From: Aurelia coerulea
Taxonomy: Eukaryota > Cnidaria > Scyphozoa > Semaeostomeae > Ulmaridae
DNA length: 64,000 nt
Assembly: GCA_039566865.1 (NCBI GenBank)
Contig: CM076959.1
Coordinates: 15,421,501 to 15,485,500 of the forward strand
Direction of reading: 5' to 3'
Shown here: positions 1 through 9,935 of the stretch, one piece after another
Layout of the letters: every line of letters starts with the position of its first letter
Position numbering within the stretch: the first letter of the stretch is position 1
Notes under the pieces: generated by a model
Database searches by the model: none
Seen by the model: the letters and a program-made list of their open reading frames with translations, nothing else
Told to the model about the DNA's origin: nothing
Position numbers and translations under genes: made by a program

Positions 1-399
1 TCTCGGTGTTTAAATTATGTAAACACTTCTCACACCTAATAAACAGATGTTTTTCGGTGTTTCAAAGTTTGTAGACACCCCTCATATCCATAAAAATAGG
101 ATATGAAATCGCTCGCTTCACTCTCATCTCGACATTCTTAGCACGTGTAGAGGAGCTTCTGAAGTAGCCAATGTTGATAATCTTTGAACGTTGTACAAAA
201 TTAGTGACATTAATGCTAATTAGCTTACATTTATGCGCGGTTATAGCACTACCCCCTTGTTTTATACATTCCATTTAAAAACTTACAATACGTATTACTT
301 ATTACACTACTTATAAAATAGAATGTACCCTACTACTAGAACAATATCACAATGGCAAATTGTGCGCTCTTGGGCTGTCCCTCTCTTACGACCATTCTT
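1..399. other. intergenic DNA, nothing firm
   Basis: No gene can be supported. A 70-codon open frame lies on the minus strand (62-274) without splice or homology support. The first 90 bases hold two loose copies of a CGGTGTTT...AAACAC or GACACC motif, each a small imperfect dyad, which looks like old repeat sequence. I cannot assign the stretch further. Confidence 0.4.
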
Positions 400-545
400 G
401 GAACTATTTAAATTCAATTGTAAGTGACATACATAGTGGGAACTCGCTGACTATACGTCCTTTCCCACTTTGGATGGCACGCAGTTAATTAGTCTTGTTG
501 TTTTTGTAAATAGTTGTTTTTTAAATGAATAAAGAAAAAAAAATA
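400..545 (+). repeat. probable 3' tail of a non-LTR retrotransposon (CR1/L2-like)
   Basis: The stretch resembles 21490-21610: both have ATTGTAAGTG, then a CATAGTGG block, GACC or GAAC, a pyrimidine-rich stretch and a TTTGGATGGCAC / GTGGTTGGTAC block. Here it ends in AATAAAG followed by an A-run at 529-543, the arrangement expected at the 3' end of a retrotransposed element. No coding part is recognised upstream, so this would be a 5'-truncated copy. The assignment rests on the pairwise similarity and the A-tail and is not confirmed by a library search. Confidence 0.4.
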
Positions 546-620
546 TTACCATTTGGAGCGAAAAATAGATTATAGACATAGGTTTCTGTCTTGATAAAGT
601 CAAGATAACATAAAGAACTA

Positions 621-831
621 CCGGGTGTCCCAAAATGATGTATTATTGTTTGATTGCTTGTATGTCCATAACCAATGAACGGATTTTCAAAAACTTTGTT
701 TTATTTGATTTCCTATAGGCTAAATTGGATGTTAAAATGTTGGTTGTGATTTTGCCAGTTTTTGAAAATCGGTTCATCGGTTATGGATATATAACCATTC
801 AAACGATAATACATCATTTTGGGAGACCCGG
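621..831. mobile_element. 211-bp TA-flanked hairpin MITE (CCGGGTGTCCC ends)
   Basis: Two 74-bp arms (621-694 and 758-831) are inverted copies of one another with few mismatches, separated by 63 bp. The termini are CCGGGTGTCCCAAAATGATG on the left and its near complement on the right. The element is flanked by TA (619-620 and 832-833). A TA target duplication with CCGGG-type termini fits the Tc1/mariner superfamily. There is no transposase, so it would be non-autonomous. A related single terminus is at 14661-14677, and elements at 13051-13670 and 28717 share the CCGGGTG start. Confidence 0.8.
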
Positions 832-955
832 TATTTGTTTATGTTATCTTGATAAAAATGATTATTGATTTTAATTTCAAACTTAGTAAGTTATACAGCC
901 ACCAGCATCCCTTTTAATGTAAATATTTCTTTCTTTTTTGTAGCAGTTACGTGTA

Positions 956-1228
956 ATGTTATGTGCTATCTTTTTCTTCCTAGTAGCTACATGTAGCGTT
1001 ATGTTCGCATTTCCGGTTTTATGTTGCCATGAGGTAGACGTAAGTTTTTGTAGCAGTACCCCTAGATGCAAGTGTAGACTTGTTAGTGCCCCTAGATGCA
1101 AGTGTAGACTTGTTAAGGCCAATTTCAGGCCAGTGGAGTTTTCCGAGAGGGCGGAATTTCTATTGTATGCGACAAAAGATGTCGCTCTGGAATTTAAAGC
1201 TTTACTGTCACTAGAAATACATTTCTAG
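956..1228 (+). CDS. doubtful small Cys-rich ORF with hydrophobic N-terminus
   Basis: A 90-codon open frame starts with a hydrophobic, signal-like segment (residues 1-20, rich in Phe, Leu, Ala) and then holds two copies of a PRCKCRLV motif. The repeated motif comes from two tandem 30-bp DNA repeats (1061-1090, 1091-1120), which are nearly identical at DNA level, so it says little about protein selection. The opposite strand is also open across the same repeats. No splice sites or poly(A) signal tie it to a transcript. It may well be chance. Confidence 0.15.
   Translation: MLCAIFFFLVATCSVMFAFPVLCCHEVDVSFCSSTPRCKCRLVSAPRCKCRLVKANFRPVEFSERAEFLLYATKDVALEFKALLSLEIHF
1061..1120. repeat. two tandem copies of a 30-bp repeat
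   Basis: The unit CCTAGATGCAAGTGTAGACT plus ten bases occurs twice in tandem with differences only at the end of the second copy. A short local duplication. Confidence 0.85.
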
Positions 1229-1377
1229 CCTAGCTTTTATCATTTGTCTTGTGAAACTATGAGAGACGGTTATCGGATCCCTTTGTTTGCATGCTACGCA
1301 AAGTGATGATAACTCAAAATCAAAGAAAACCGCGCTAATCCCATGACCATACTCCGCACAGAGATCAAACGCCTGAA

Positions 1378-3738
1378 TGGCTATCTGTAAAAGGGGGAAC
1401 GGGGAACCGGGGAACGGGGAATCGGGGAATCATCGGGGAATCGGGGAATCTGTAAAAGGGGGAACATTGAAACTACACATTCTACAATTTTACATATATT
1501 TTTTTATGAAACTGCGGCCAACACTGTATACCACAATAGAAAATCTTTTCATTTCCTTTCTTGGGCGAGCAAAAATAAATCCAACAAAACAGATTTCATT
1601 CGAAATCTGTAAAAGGGGGAATATGAAAACCAAACGTGGAAATTGGAAGTGCAACGCATCATATTGAAGGTCTTTGCACGCAAATCTCGAATCTGGCATT
1701 AGAAAGTTGATATTTCCTATCTAAACGAAAATAACGCAGCTTTTCAAAATCTGTAAAAGGAGGAATCTGTAAAAGGGGGAACTTCAGAACTACTAACTAT
1801 AGAAGCATGATTTTGATACGAACATGATGCTGATGACTTGGTCTTACCAATGGACGCAGCAGAATTTTTAAGAAATTACCTAGGAAAGTATAAAATCGAC
1901 ATCAAATGCCAAATAACTGCTTTACGGCAAGTCTTTGATGCAATTTGTAGAACAATTACGTGAGTTCGTGTCGAATTCCATGTAATGTCTGGTCTAGACT
2001 ATTTCAAATAGAGGTCAAACACTTTCAAAAGAAGCTAAAATGGGGAATTTTGTGAGTCATGTAATTCATGGCATCCCTCCAAGTCAAGGGGGTTGCTTGC
2101 AAGATGTCACTTCAGTGATCTGACGGTGAAATCATGGGTGGCAAGACGCCACAGATATTCTTGATTGCCGCAGTTCAGTTCCTTTCGCGGAGGAAAATAT
2201 CCTTTACCACTACGGACGAGCTAGCGTAATATCTCCTCCACGGAAATGTATTTTCCTCTGTGGTGTCATATATGCTATGCTGAAACATACTGCGATGTTT
2301 GACAACTAATGGTGAAATCATGGGTTGTAGGATAAATTTAGGTTCCCGTGAATGAACTAAATCGGTTTCAAATAGATAATATAAATCACCCTTGTATCCT
2401 CCTTGTGTTTATCCTTCTCATTACCTTCTGAGGGCAGCAAATAAGCTTCTTTCAGGTCTAATACTGCGACATTCACCTTGGCTAGGCTAGGCCCACCTTG
2501 TTGTTGAGAATGAGCGCGAAAGCATCGAGTTTCAAAATATCCTTCTTAGCTACAACGCCACGCAGGGACAGAAGATGTGAAGGAGAGGTGAGCGAGTGCG
2601 TTCTCAACAACGAGGTGGCCCTAGCCTAGCCAAGGTGAATGTCACAGTATTAGACCTGAAAGAAGCTTATTTGCTGCCCCAGAAGGGGGAGAAGGATAAA
2701 CACAAGGAGGATAAAAGGGCGATTTATATTATCTATTTGAAACCAATTTAGTTCATTCACGGGAACCTAAATTTATCCTACAACCCATGATTTCACCATT
2801 AGTTGTCAAACATCGCAGTATGTTTCAGCATAGCATATATGACACCACAGAGGAAAATACATTTCTGTGGAGGAGATATTACGCTAGCTCGTCCGTAGTG
2901 GTAAAGGATATTTTCCTCCGCGAAAGGAACTGAACTGCGGCAATCAAGAATATCTGTGGCGTCTTGCCACCCATGATTTCACCGTCAGATCACTGAAGTG
3001 ACATCTTGCAAGCAACCCCCTTGACTTGGAGGGATGCCATGAATTACGTGACTCACAAAATTCCCCATTTTAGCTTCTTTTGAAAGTGTTTGACCTCTAT
3101 TTGAAATAGACTAGACCAGACATTGCATGGAATTCGACACGAACTCACGCAATTGTTCTACAAATTGCATCAAAGACTTGCCGTAAAGCTGTTATTTGGC
3201 ATTTGATGTCGATTTTATACTTTCCTAGGTAATTTCTTAAAAATTCTGCTGCGTCCATTGGTAAGACCAAGTCATCAGCATCATGTTCGTATCAAAATTA
3301 TGCTTCTATAGTTAGTAGTTCTGAAGTTCCCCCTTTTACAGATTCCCCCTTTTACAGATTTTGAAAAGCTGTGTTATTTTCGTTTAGATAGGAAATATCA
3401 ACTTTCTAATGCCAGATTCGAGATTTGCGTGCAAAGATCTTCAATATGATGCGTTGTACTTCCAATTTCCACGTTTGGTTTTCATATTCCCCCTTTTACA
3501 GATTTCGAATGAAATCTGTTTTGTTGGATTTATTTTTGCTCACCCATGAAAGGAAATGAAAAGATTTTCTATTGTGTTATACAGTGTTGGCCGCAGTTTC
3601 ATAAAAAAATATATAGAAAATTGTGGAATGTGTAGTTTCTAGGTTCCCCCTTTTACAGATTCCCCAATTCCCCGATTCCCCGATGATTCCCCGATTCCCC
3701 GTTCCCCGGTTCCCCGTTCCCCCTTTTACAGATAGCCA
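1378..3738. mobile_element. 2.36-kb palindromic foldback-like element with G-rich ends
   Basis: The left arm (1378-2510) and right arm (2606-3738) are each about 1133 bp and near-perfect inverted copies, around a 95-bp unpaired centre (2511-2605). Both ends begin TGGCTATCTGTAAAAGGGGG. The outer 80 bp of each arm hold short tandem CGGGGAA/T units, and the motif CTGTAAAAGGGGGAA recurs further in (about 1451, 1608, 1749, 1767 and the mirrored sites on the right). Long inverted repeats with internal subterminal tandem repeats are the architecture of Foldback (FB)-type elements. No long reading frame is present; the 60-100 codon frames inside are mirrored on both arms. CTGAAT occurs just outside each end, offset by a few bases, so no clean target duplication can be claimed. 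Confidence 0.85.
1385..1465 (+). repeat. CGGGGAA/T short tandem repeat, G-rich
   Basis: Runs of four to five Gs separated by AA, AACC or AATC recur about eight times, with a CTGTAAAAGGGGGAA motif at both ends. The complement lies at 3651-3731. The closely spaced G-tracts are compatible with a G-quadruplex on the plus strand at the left end and the minus strand at the right end. Confidence 0.75.
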
Positions 3739-4169
3739 CGACTGAATTGCTGGCTACCAACAATTTTATATGGTGACAGTAAAGCTTTAATAGAAAGTTA
3801 CGGTTGAGTTAATTGGAATAAATACCTGCTGACGCTTCGCTTTGTTTCTGTAATCTTTGCATTGGCTGTTTCTGGTTACAAGGTTGGCTGTTCTGCCCGG
3901 GGGGGGGGGTACTCCCATTATGGCCTAACAGGGGGTCCAGTCGGTTTGAGAGTCTTACGAAATGACTACCAAATGGCCGTATTTGTCAAACTCTTAGTAC
4001 CAATGAGGGGTATTCCAAGATTCCTGGTCAGTTATAAGATTTCAACTCAGTAAGCTCCTCCGCATGGCAATATGGTCACTGCAGCAATAGTTATCATTGA
4101 ATTTTGGAGTTTTCTTGCTTTGTTCAATCAGTTTTTACAATAGAAAATAGAAAAACTCAGAAAATTTTG
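3739..4169. repeat. G11 run followed by diverged ACCAAATGGCC-type repeat DNA
   Basis: An uninterrupted run of 11 Gs (3899-3909) is followed by TACTCCCATTATGGCC and by loose repeats of TACCAAATGGCC and GGGG-containing blocks. The same style (a G-run, then diverged short repeats) recurs at 16617-16860. The open frame at 3862-4053 reads straight through the G-run and is not a credible gene. Confidence 0.55.
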
Positions 4170-4267
4170 CTACCAGATGCTACCAAATGGCCCAATTTTA
4201 GGTCCACGAACTACCATTTGGGGGTTTCTGTAAAGAGATGCTACCAATTGACGGTATCTCAGTGACA

Positions 4268-4571
4268 GAAGAGGCGAAGGAGAGAACGAAAGAGTCTCTC
4301 CTTCGCCACTTTGTTCCCTGCTTGGCATTGTAGCTAGGAAGGAGAATTTGAAGCGTGATACTTTCGCGCTCATTCTCAACAACGAGGTGGGCCTAGCAGG
4401 CCTAGCGAAAGTGAATGTCGCAGTATCAGACCTGAACGAAGCTTATTTGCTGTCCCAGAAGGTAACGAGAAGGATAAACACAAGAAGGATACAAGGTGAT
4501 TTATATTATTTATTTGAAACCAATTTAATTCATTCACGGGAACCTAAATTTATCCTACAACCCATGATCTA
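4268..4571 (+). repeat. single-arm relative of the 2.36-kb palindrome
   Basis: From about 4318 to 4567 the sequence matches the reverse complement of the left arm and centre (about 2330-2560) and, less well, the right arm (about 2600-2790). Shared blocks include TCTCAACAACGAGGTGG, GAAGCTTATTTGCTG and GGGAACCTAAATTTATCC. Similarity stops after CCCATGAT. Just upstream, GGCGAAGGAGAGA and its complement form a 13-bp hairpin (4271-4305). The copy is unpaired, so it may represent the unit before it became a palindrome, or a decayed remnant. Confidence 0.7.
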
Positions 4572-4834
4572 TTAATGAATTTAGAGTATCAAAAGCATAA
4601 GTGCTATCCTTCTTAGAGAATGGAAGCAGACTTCTGAAATGTAGAGAAGCTGTCTGTTAGAGAGTAAGAGAAGAAAATGATGATATGATGAAATGCAGGG
4701 TCGTGGTCTTTTCCCTACAAATCCCTGGCTCCGTTTGAGGAGCCATTGGTGGTTTTGAGGAATCCCCCATTCACAAAAATCTTGCATTCAATGTTGCATC
4801 CGTGTTGGTTGCCCCACCGAGAAACTTCATGAAA

Positions 4835-4846
4835 TGACGTCACGTG
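4835..4846. promoter_or_regulatory. overlapping CRE palindrome and E-box
   Basis: TGACGTCA (4835-4842) overlaps CACGTG (4841-4846). Both are classical bZIP and bHLH target words. No transcription start or first exon is evident nearby, so function is a guess. Confidence 0.25.
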
Positions 4847-4940
4847 CATTGTGACTTAAGGAAGTGCTGCACCATGTTGGACCATCCATCCACGTATTTT
4901 CCGTTCGTTCACTTTTCAATCAAAACAACAGAAAGACTGC

Positions 4941-5338
4941 GCGCAGGTTACACTGGAATCTTACCGGGAATTTGATTAGAAGTCCTCTGGAAGTCCCTTG
5001 AAACTGTATGTAGCTGCAATGATTTCAACAGCAACGCAGCGCAAGCCTGTTAATTGCTGTGTTTGTGAATGCAGCTCGCTTAGGAATCGTCGTTGAGTCT
5101 CTGATTACTTTTTAAGTGCAGCTTCCATACCAAGCCGGTCTGTCAGTGGAATTGCAATGGCATACCAGAGGTCGCAACGGGTACACTGGAAGCCTATCGG
5201 GAGTTTGATTGGAAGTCGTCTGGAAGTGCGTTGAAACTGTATGCAGCTGCAACCATGTCAAAAATAGTGCTGCGTAAGCTTGTTCATTGTTGTTTGTCAA
5301 TGATGCCTGCTCAGGGATTGGCGTCGAGACTCGAATTA
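4941..5338. repeat. diverged direct duplication, about 165 bp, offset 233 bp
   Basis: 4941-5105 and 5174-5338 align in the same orientation: TTACACTGGAA.C.TA.CGGGA, TTTGATT.GAAGTC.TCTGGAAGT, TTGAAACTGTATG.AGCTGCAA. They differ at many positions. The origin is unknown. The open frames at 5231-5443 (plus) and 5112-5420 (minus) cross the second copy and have no support as genes. Confidence 0.6.
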
Positions 5339-5477
5339 GTTTTTCGATGCCGCTTCCTAGAGAACCAAAACAAAGGCCAAGAGGGAAATTGTACCAGGTG
5401 GACCAAAGAAAACCTCGCATTTATGAAAATTCGTTATAGGTAATGTGTCCCTGTAAGTACAGCGACTTTGCTATTTT

Positions 5478-5495
5478 CACGTGATATTTCACGTG
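5478..5495. promoter_or_regulatory. two CACGTG E-boxes 12 bp apart
   Basis: CACGTGATATTT is followed directly by CACGTGATCAC. The repeat is exact over eight bases. It is a possible bHLH site pair; no adjacent transcription unit is visible. Confidence 0.2.
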
Positions 5496-5500
5496 ATCAC

Positions 5501-6888
5501 TTTACCATAGAATTGAAAAAGATAGCCAGAACTAATATAGGCAGACTGTTGACTTATTCGCGATTGCGATTCCAGAGTTTAACCCCGAAGTCTCACAGCA
5601 GGCAGCCTCGTTGTGAAATTTAAATTCTAGTTTTGCAAGCGATCAGTTAATTTCCACCAATCGCAGTGCGTTCTTCGAGGCTGTTCGTCAGCATTGCGTC
5701 AGCAAATTTTGACTGGGTGGAGTGTATACGCGGCTGTAAATACATGGACACATTGCCTTTAAGCAAAGAATGCTTGAGGCACAGACAAATTCAGGTTTCA
5801 TTGTTCATTTTTATGTTTCATTATGTTCACATCGTAACCCCATCATTCGAGAGGACTGCTTTACAGGAGGCCGTGTGAAACTCTACAATGGGCCTAGCCA
5901 GCAATTGTTTGTGTAAGAAGTACATTATAGATTGGAATGTAGATTGGAAAGGATTTACAACAACGAAAACAAGGTATTTCAACTCTTCCATGACTTTGAT
6001 TAACACACTGATACTCACTGCATATGTCTGCTTCTATGGCATTCGGGAAAACCCTGACTCTGGGGCACTGATAACCAAAGACCGTCAAGTACCAATGTGA
6101 AAAGGACCGTTCTTATCTTATCAAGAGGTTATCATCTTAATTCTTGTGACAGAACAGAATCGTGGGCCTATGATAAATGCTATCTAATTATTTGAATGCA
6201 GCAAAAATATTTCATTTTGGTAGGCTTATCGCAAGCAAGATTTTGAGAAATGGAAACATTAGCCAGCGTGCACGCAGACGATGGGATTAAGAACTGTATA
6301 ACAGAATTAAATTGGTTTGAACCGTATTTCTATGGTTTAAACTGTCCAAAAGTCCCCGAATCTGTAGATCGGTAGCCTTTCTCAGTTGGTCCTAAAATAT
6401 AAATGTTCGTTAACCCACTGAGCTTTTTTGTGAACAATGGTGTGCAACGTTCAAAGTTTGGCTGTAAAAAATTTTTTGCAGTAGCTATCCCTGAATACTG
6501 AACGGAATCAAATCTTGAAAATAGTTGATATTATGTTACCTGGAACATCTCTCTACCTTGAAGCACATTATTTCGATCCTAAGATTGGATAACACGAAGT
6601 AATTGCGATGCATATGAGATTCACCTCTTGCTTTTGTCGCAGTGTTTCATATTCAGAGATTTCTTTCGCAGTTTTTCAAGTCTTCTGCTTATAAATTTAC
6701 CAATTAGTCATTTACTAGATGTAATGAGTAAATAGACAAGTAGCGTCCTGTCCCACATAAAAATATCTTCAATTCGATGGGAATTGAATTATACGTAATT
6801 AGCAGTATTGGCTCATCCCATTCAATGTCTTGCGTTGTGAGATTTTGTTTCCAAAATCTTTCAGTTGATCCCGTGTCTTGTACGACAA
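5501..6888. other. intergenic DNA without recognisable features
   Basis: Short open frames on both strands overlap each other (for example 5888-6100 plus against 5894-6088 minus) and none has splice support. I see no element termini or tandem repeats. Confidence 0.5.
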
Positions 6889-7359
6889 GTTGTAATTTGG
6901 TAATTTTGTTTTGGTGACCATTGTTTTTAAGACACGCGCAATTATCTAACTTTAAAACTAAACATATTGTTACCTCAAATATTTCGCTGCCCATCGGCAG
7001 CCTCAAGCTTCTAAGAACATGTCAAAACGATGCAATGCTCAGGCAAGTAACAGAGGCGACTTACATCCATGCGGAGAATCCGGAACTTAATGCTAAGGAG
7101 GAGTTGGGAAATTCGAACGTTCCTAGAACTCGATTCGATCAAAGATCAAACGAATCGAACATTTTATAAATACAAATTTTTGGCATAAATTTTTGGCTCT
7201 GGCACCCAGGGTAGTTATCGATTTGACTCATTAACTCACTGATGAGGCTGCCGATGGGCAGCGAAATATTTGAGGTAACAATATGTTTAGTTTTAAAGTT
7301 AGATAATTGCACGTGTCTTAAAAACAATGGTCACCAAAACAAAATTACCAAATTGCAAC
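6889..7359. mobile_element. inverted-repeat element with 117-bp arms
   Basis: The left arm 6889-7005 and right arm 7243-7359 are inverted copies with only a few mismatches (for example ACGCGCAATTATCTAAC against its complement near 7310). The inner 237 bp are unique. Each arm encodes the same short peptide string in mirrored frames, which explains the two similar open frames at 6921-7169 and 7139-7327. No clear target duplication is seen. Confidence 0.8.
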
Positions 7360-7515
7360 AATTCAATGTCATTTAAGCAAAATCATTACCAGAATGCTTT
7401 GAAGATATTCATCAGTCAATGGAACTAAGCCCTGGGTGTCCTGGGTTACATGATGCCTGTTTGCTTTTCGCATGGGACTGGTTTCAACTCAGTTTCGTCA
7501 TAAATCCCTCTGTTT

Positions 7516-7865
7516 TCATTGCAGTTATACGACACCGGATTGCCATGAACCCATTTTTGATTGCAGTTACACGACACCGAGTCACCCTGCTATGCGAAGT
7601 CTAAATCTATTTTCTTTGACAACTGCGAAGCCCAGATAGAGTGGGGCGACATCGGATTAGTGCAGTTACACCAGTTGCACTAATTGGAATGCGGAGCAGA
7701 ATGAATTGGTTTGAATTTCACCTCACCTCCAGAGCGGAGCGGTTTCACTCCGCGAAAACCTAGTGGGGTGACACAGGATTTCCACGGCGTCGTGTAACTG
7801 CAACCCCCTATCCGATACGAAAAGGAATCAGGTGTGCGACGAATCTGGTATCGTGTAACTTGGAC
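7516..7865. repeat. cluster of GTTACACGACACC motifs in both orientations
   Basis: The motif occurs near 7524 (GTTATACGACACCGG) and 7565 (GTTACACGACACCGA), and inverted near 7786 (GTCGTGTAACTGC) and 7848 (ATCGTGTAACTT). A short dyad AGTGCA...TGCACT sits between them at about 7659-7681. This may be the remains of an inverted-repeat element; arms beyond the motifs do not align well. Confidence 0.4.
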
Positions 7866-8279
7866 CTAAAGGAGAACAACAGAGATTCATTTTCACCAAT
7901 GAGACCTGATTCTTCAATTCTGGAAACCACACGTGACTTTGGACAGGTTTTGTGCTACAGGTGTGCCTAATTGGCCTGTTGGTAAGCCTCTCTAAAAAGG
8001 AATCAATCGAATCTGCACGCAGGCTAGTATAGCAAACCTTGACTCACTGTTTTAGAATCTGCATACAGATACTTCCTTATATTTTCAATCAGCTTCACCT
8101 CTAGCCTGTTAGAACGCACGTGCTGCTACACAGCCCTCTGGTATTCAATTCTTGTACTTAAAGTTCTGAAAGTTCTTGTACTTAAACTTTCGTTTCGAAA
8201 TTTGTGTCGAAGCAGTGATTTTGCAATGTTTAAGGCAATATCACACATAATTCTCATCTTTTTTCAAACTAAAGTCGTT
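7866..8279. other. unassigned intergenic DNA
   Basis: No gene, tandem repeat or inverted repeat was recognised. Confidence 0.4.
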
Positions 8280-8660
8280 TTGTTGAATATGAATCTCTGT
8301 AATTTACAGAGGAACGAACCAAACATTCAAATTCCTTACCATTGCTAGAAAATAAGTGGATTTTGACAGTTACAATTTAGTGGCTTTGATGAAGTGTCCA
8401 AACAAACTGCAGGAAATAATGGACATGTAACTAAAGCAATCATCTTTACAGATTTGCTTACAATTTGACGACGAAACCCATTTAACTCGTGTGATTCGAA
8501 ATTGTCAAGGCATTAAAAGAAATGGCATCCTTAACTGATTTTCATCGCTGCCGGATACCAGAACAGAATCGATGAAATATAGCTGGCAGTCTTGTTTTAG
8601 GTCATTTCAAACGGAATTGCTAGAAATTCAAACGAAATGGTATTATTGACTAATTTTTAT
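8280..8660. repeat. dispersed repeat related to 25250-25400 and to the 113-bp satellite
   Basis: 8350-8490 aligns with 25265-25400 (AAGTGGATTTT, CCAAACAAACTGCAG, TTTACAGATTT.TTTACA, TTTGACGACG). 8505-8640 aligns with the monomers of the array at 11875-13048 (AAAAGAAATGGCATCCTT, GGCAGTCTTGTTTTAGGTC). It is therefore an older, more diverged member of a dispersed family that includes the satellite unit. Confidence 0.6.
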
Positions 8661-9235
8661 CTATTACCTATGTCTACAAGCGATGCAGCACGTTACGGTG
8701 TGTATCCATCAATTCATCATGAGACAGCATTTTTTCTCGATATCTGAAATTCAAAGCTTTTGCCAGCTTTTGTCTGTAAACACATAAATCATTGTTCAAA
8801 GATTTTCAATCAAGTACTGTTATGGTAATTTAGAGACGAAATCCACCACATTTTAAACAAGACTATACTAATGTCTGTAAACATATAAATTTCAAAGATT
8901 TCAAAAAGGATTTTCGAGACCATGCCCTTTCTTAAGATCAATCCTCTCACAGAATATATGCCAGGATTGACGACAGGATTTCCCCCGAGATTTCGAAAAT
9001 ATTGCACTAAATGGATTTCAGTCAAGTATTCCATTAAACTTTCATGATATTTGTTAAAACTTTTAGTCGAAGCTAAAAATGGCTAAACTGGTGTTTGCAA
9101 TAAAGCAAGGAGGATTAACTCAAATCAAAGCTCAGAATACATTATGATAGACAAGGTTTGCCTGGTAAAAATATTAACCTTCTTGAGAATAATTCAGTTT
9201 CAATCTTTGCTTTTCATAGCATTTTGCCCTAACTA
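8661..9235. other. unassigned intergenic DNA
   Basis: AT-rich. Contains one 74-codon minus-strand open frame (8810-9034) without further support. Nothing else recognised. Confidence 0.4.
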
Positions 9236-9263
9236 CGGAGAAAAGGGCCTACCAACAAGGCCA

Positions 9264-9282
9264 GGGGGTGGGGGGGGGGGGG
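9264..9282 (+). repeat. G5-T-G13 homopolymer run
   Basis: Five Gs, a T and thirteen Gs follow a small GGCCT...AGGCC dyad. Prone to length error in assembly. Confidence 0.8.
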
Positions 9283-9524
9283 AATAACACTGAAGCTGAT
9301 AGGACAAGCATGAGAACTTGAAAAGTTTCAAGCCCCTCTTAACAAAAATAAAACATAAATTCTGCACCTGGTGCTTTAACAATTTTATTACCTCTGACTT
9401 GAATAGTAAAGTAAGCTACCATCAATTTTATGTTTCTGCCAGGATAATTCGTGGCGATGACAACCATGAAATCCATCGAAATAAGCCATACTTTGAAACA
9501 TAATCCAATCCAATGTAAAGTCTA

Positions 9525-9685
9525 ATACCCTTTTCACACTGACATAGTTAAACCAGCTTTATCTAAACCACGTCAAATGTTAACCAATCAAATGCATTCG
9601 ACTTGTTGGATTGACCAATTAGAACGCAACATACCATAACCTGGTTTACTTTAAGATGGTTTAATTGCCAGTGTGAATAAGGTAT
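9525..9685. mobile_element. 161-bp MITE
   Basis: The left terminus ATACCCTTTTCACACTGACA and the right terminus GCCAGTGTGAATAAGGTAT are inverted copies. A further pair, TTAAACCAGCTTT and AAGATGGTTTAA, pairs just inside. It is short, non-coding and AT-rich inside, as expected of a MITE. Superfamily is not determined. Confidence 0.75.
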
Positions 9686-9935
9686 AACCAGAGTAGTCCC
9701 AGCAGGTAAACGCATCATTAGTACACTTCTCCATCAAAACCACAACTTTACATTGAAGTTCAGTGTATAAAATTAACGATATTTAAAGTTCAAAACTTCA
9801 ATGCTTTCAACGATGCGACGATTCATAATTCAAAATTCATCAGAGCTCCGCTCTTTTTTAAACGTAAAGTCAAAATCTAAAGTCAATTCTAATGTTAGCT
9901 CAAATCAACGTCTTCTTACAAAAACGTAATTTGGC

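Noticed and set aside
1377..1699. 96- and 69-codon frames
   Set aside because: Lie within the palindrome arm and read through CGGGGAA tandem repeats.
4348..4575. 75-codon plus frame
   Set aside because: Entirely inside the single-arm relative of the palindrome; the corresponding arm sequences carry stops.
6921..7327. Two similar small proteins on opposite strands
   Set aside because: Explained by the inverted arms at 6889-7005 and 7243-7359.
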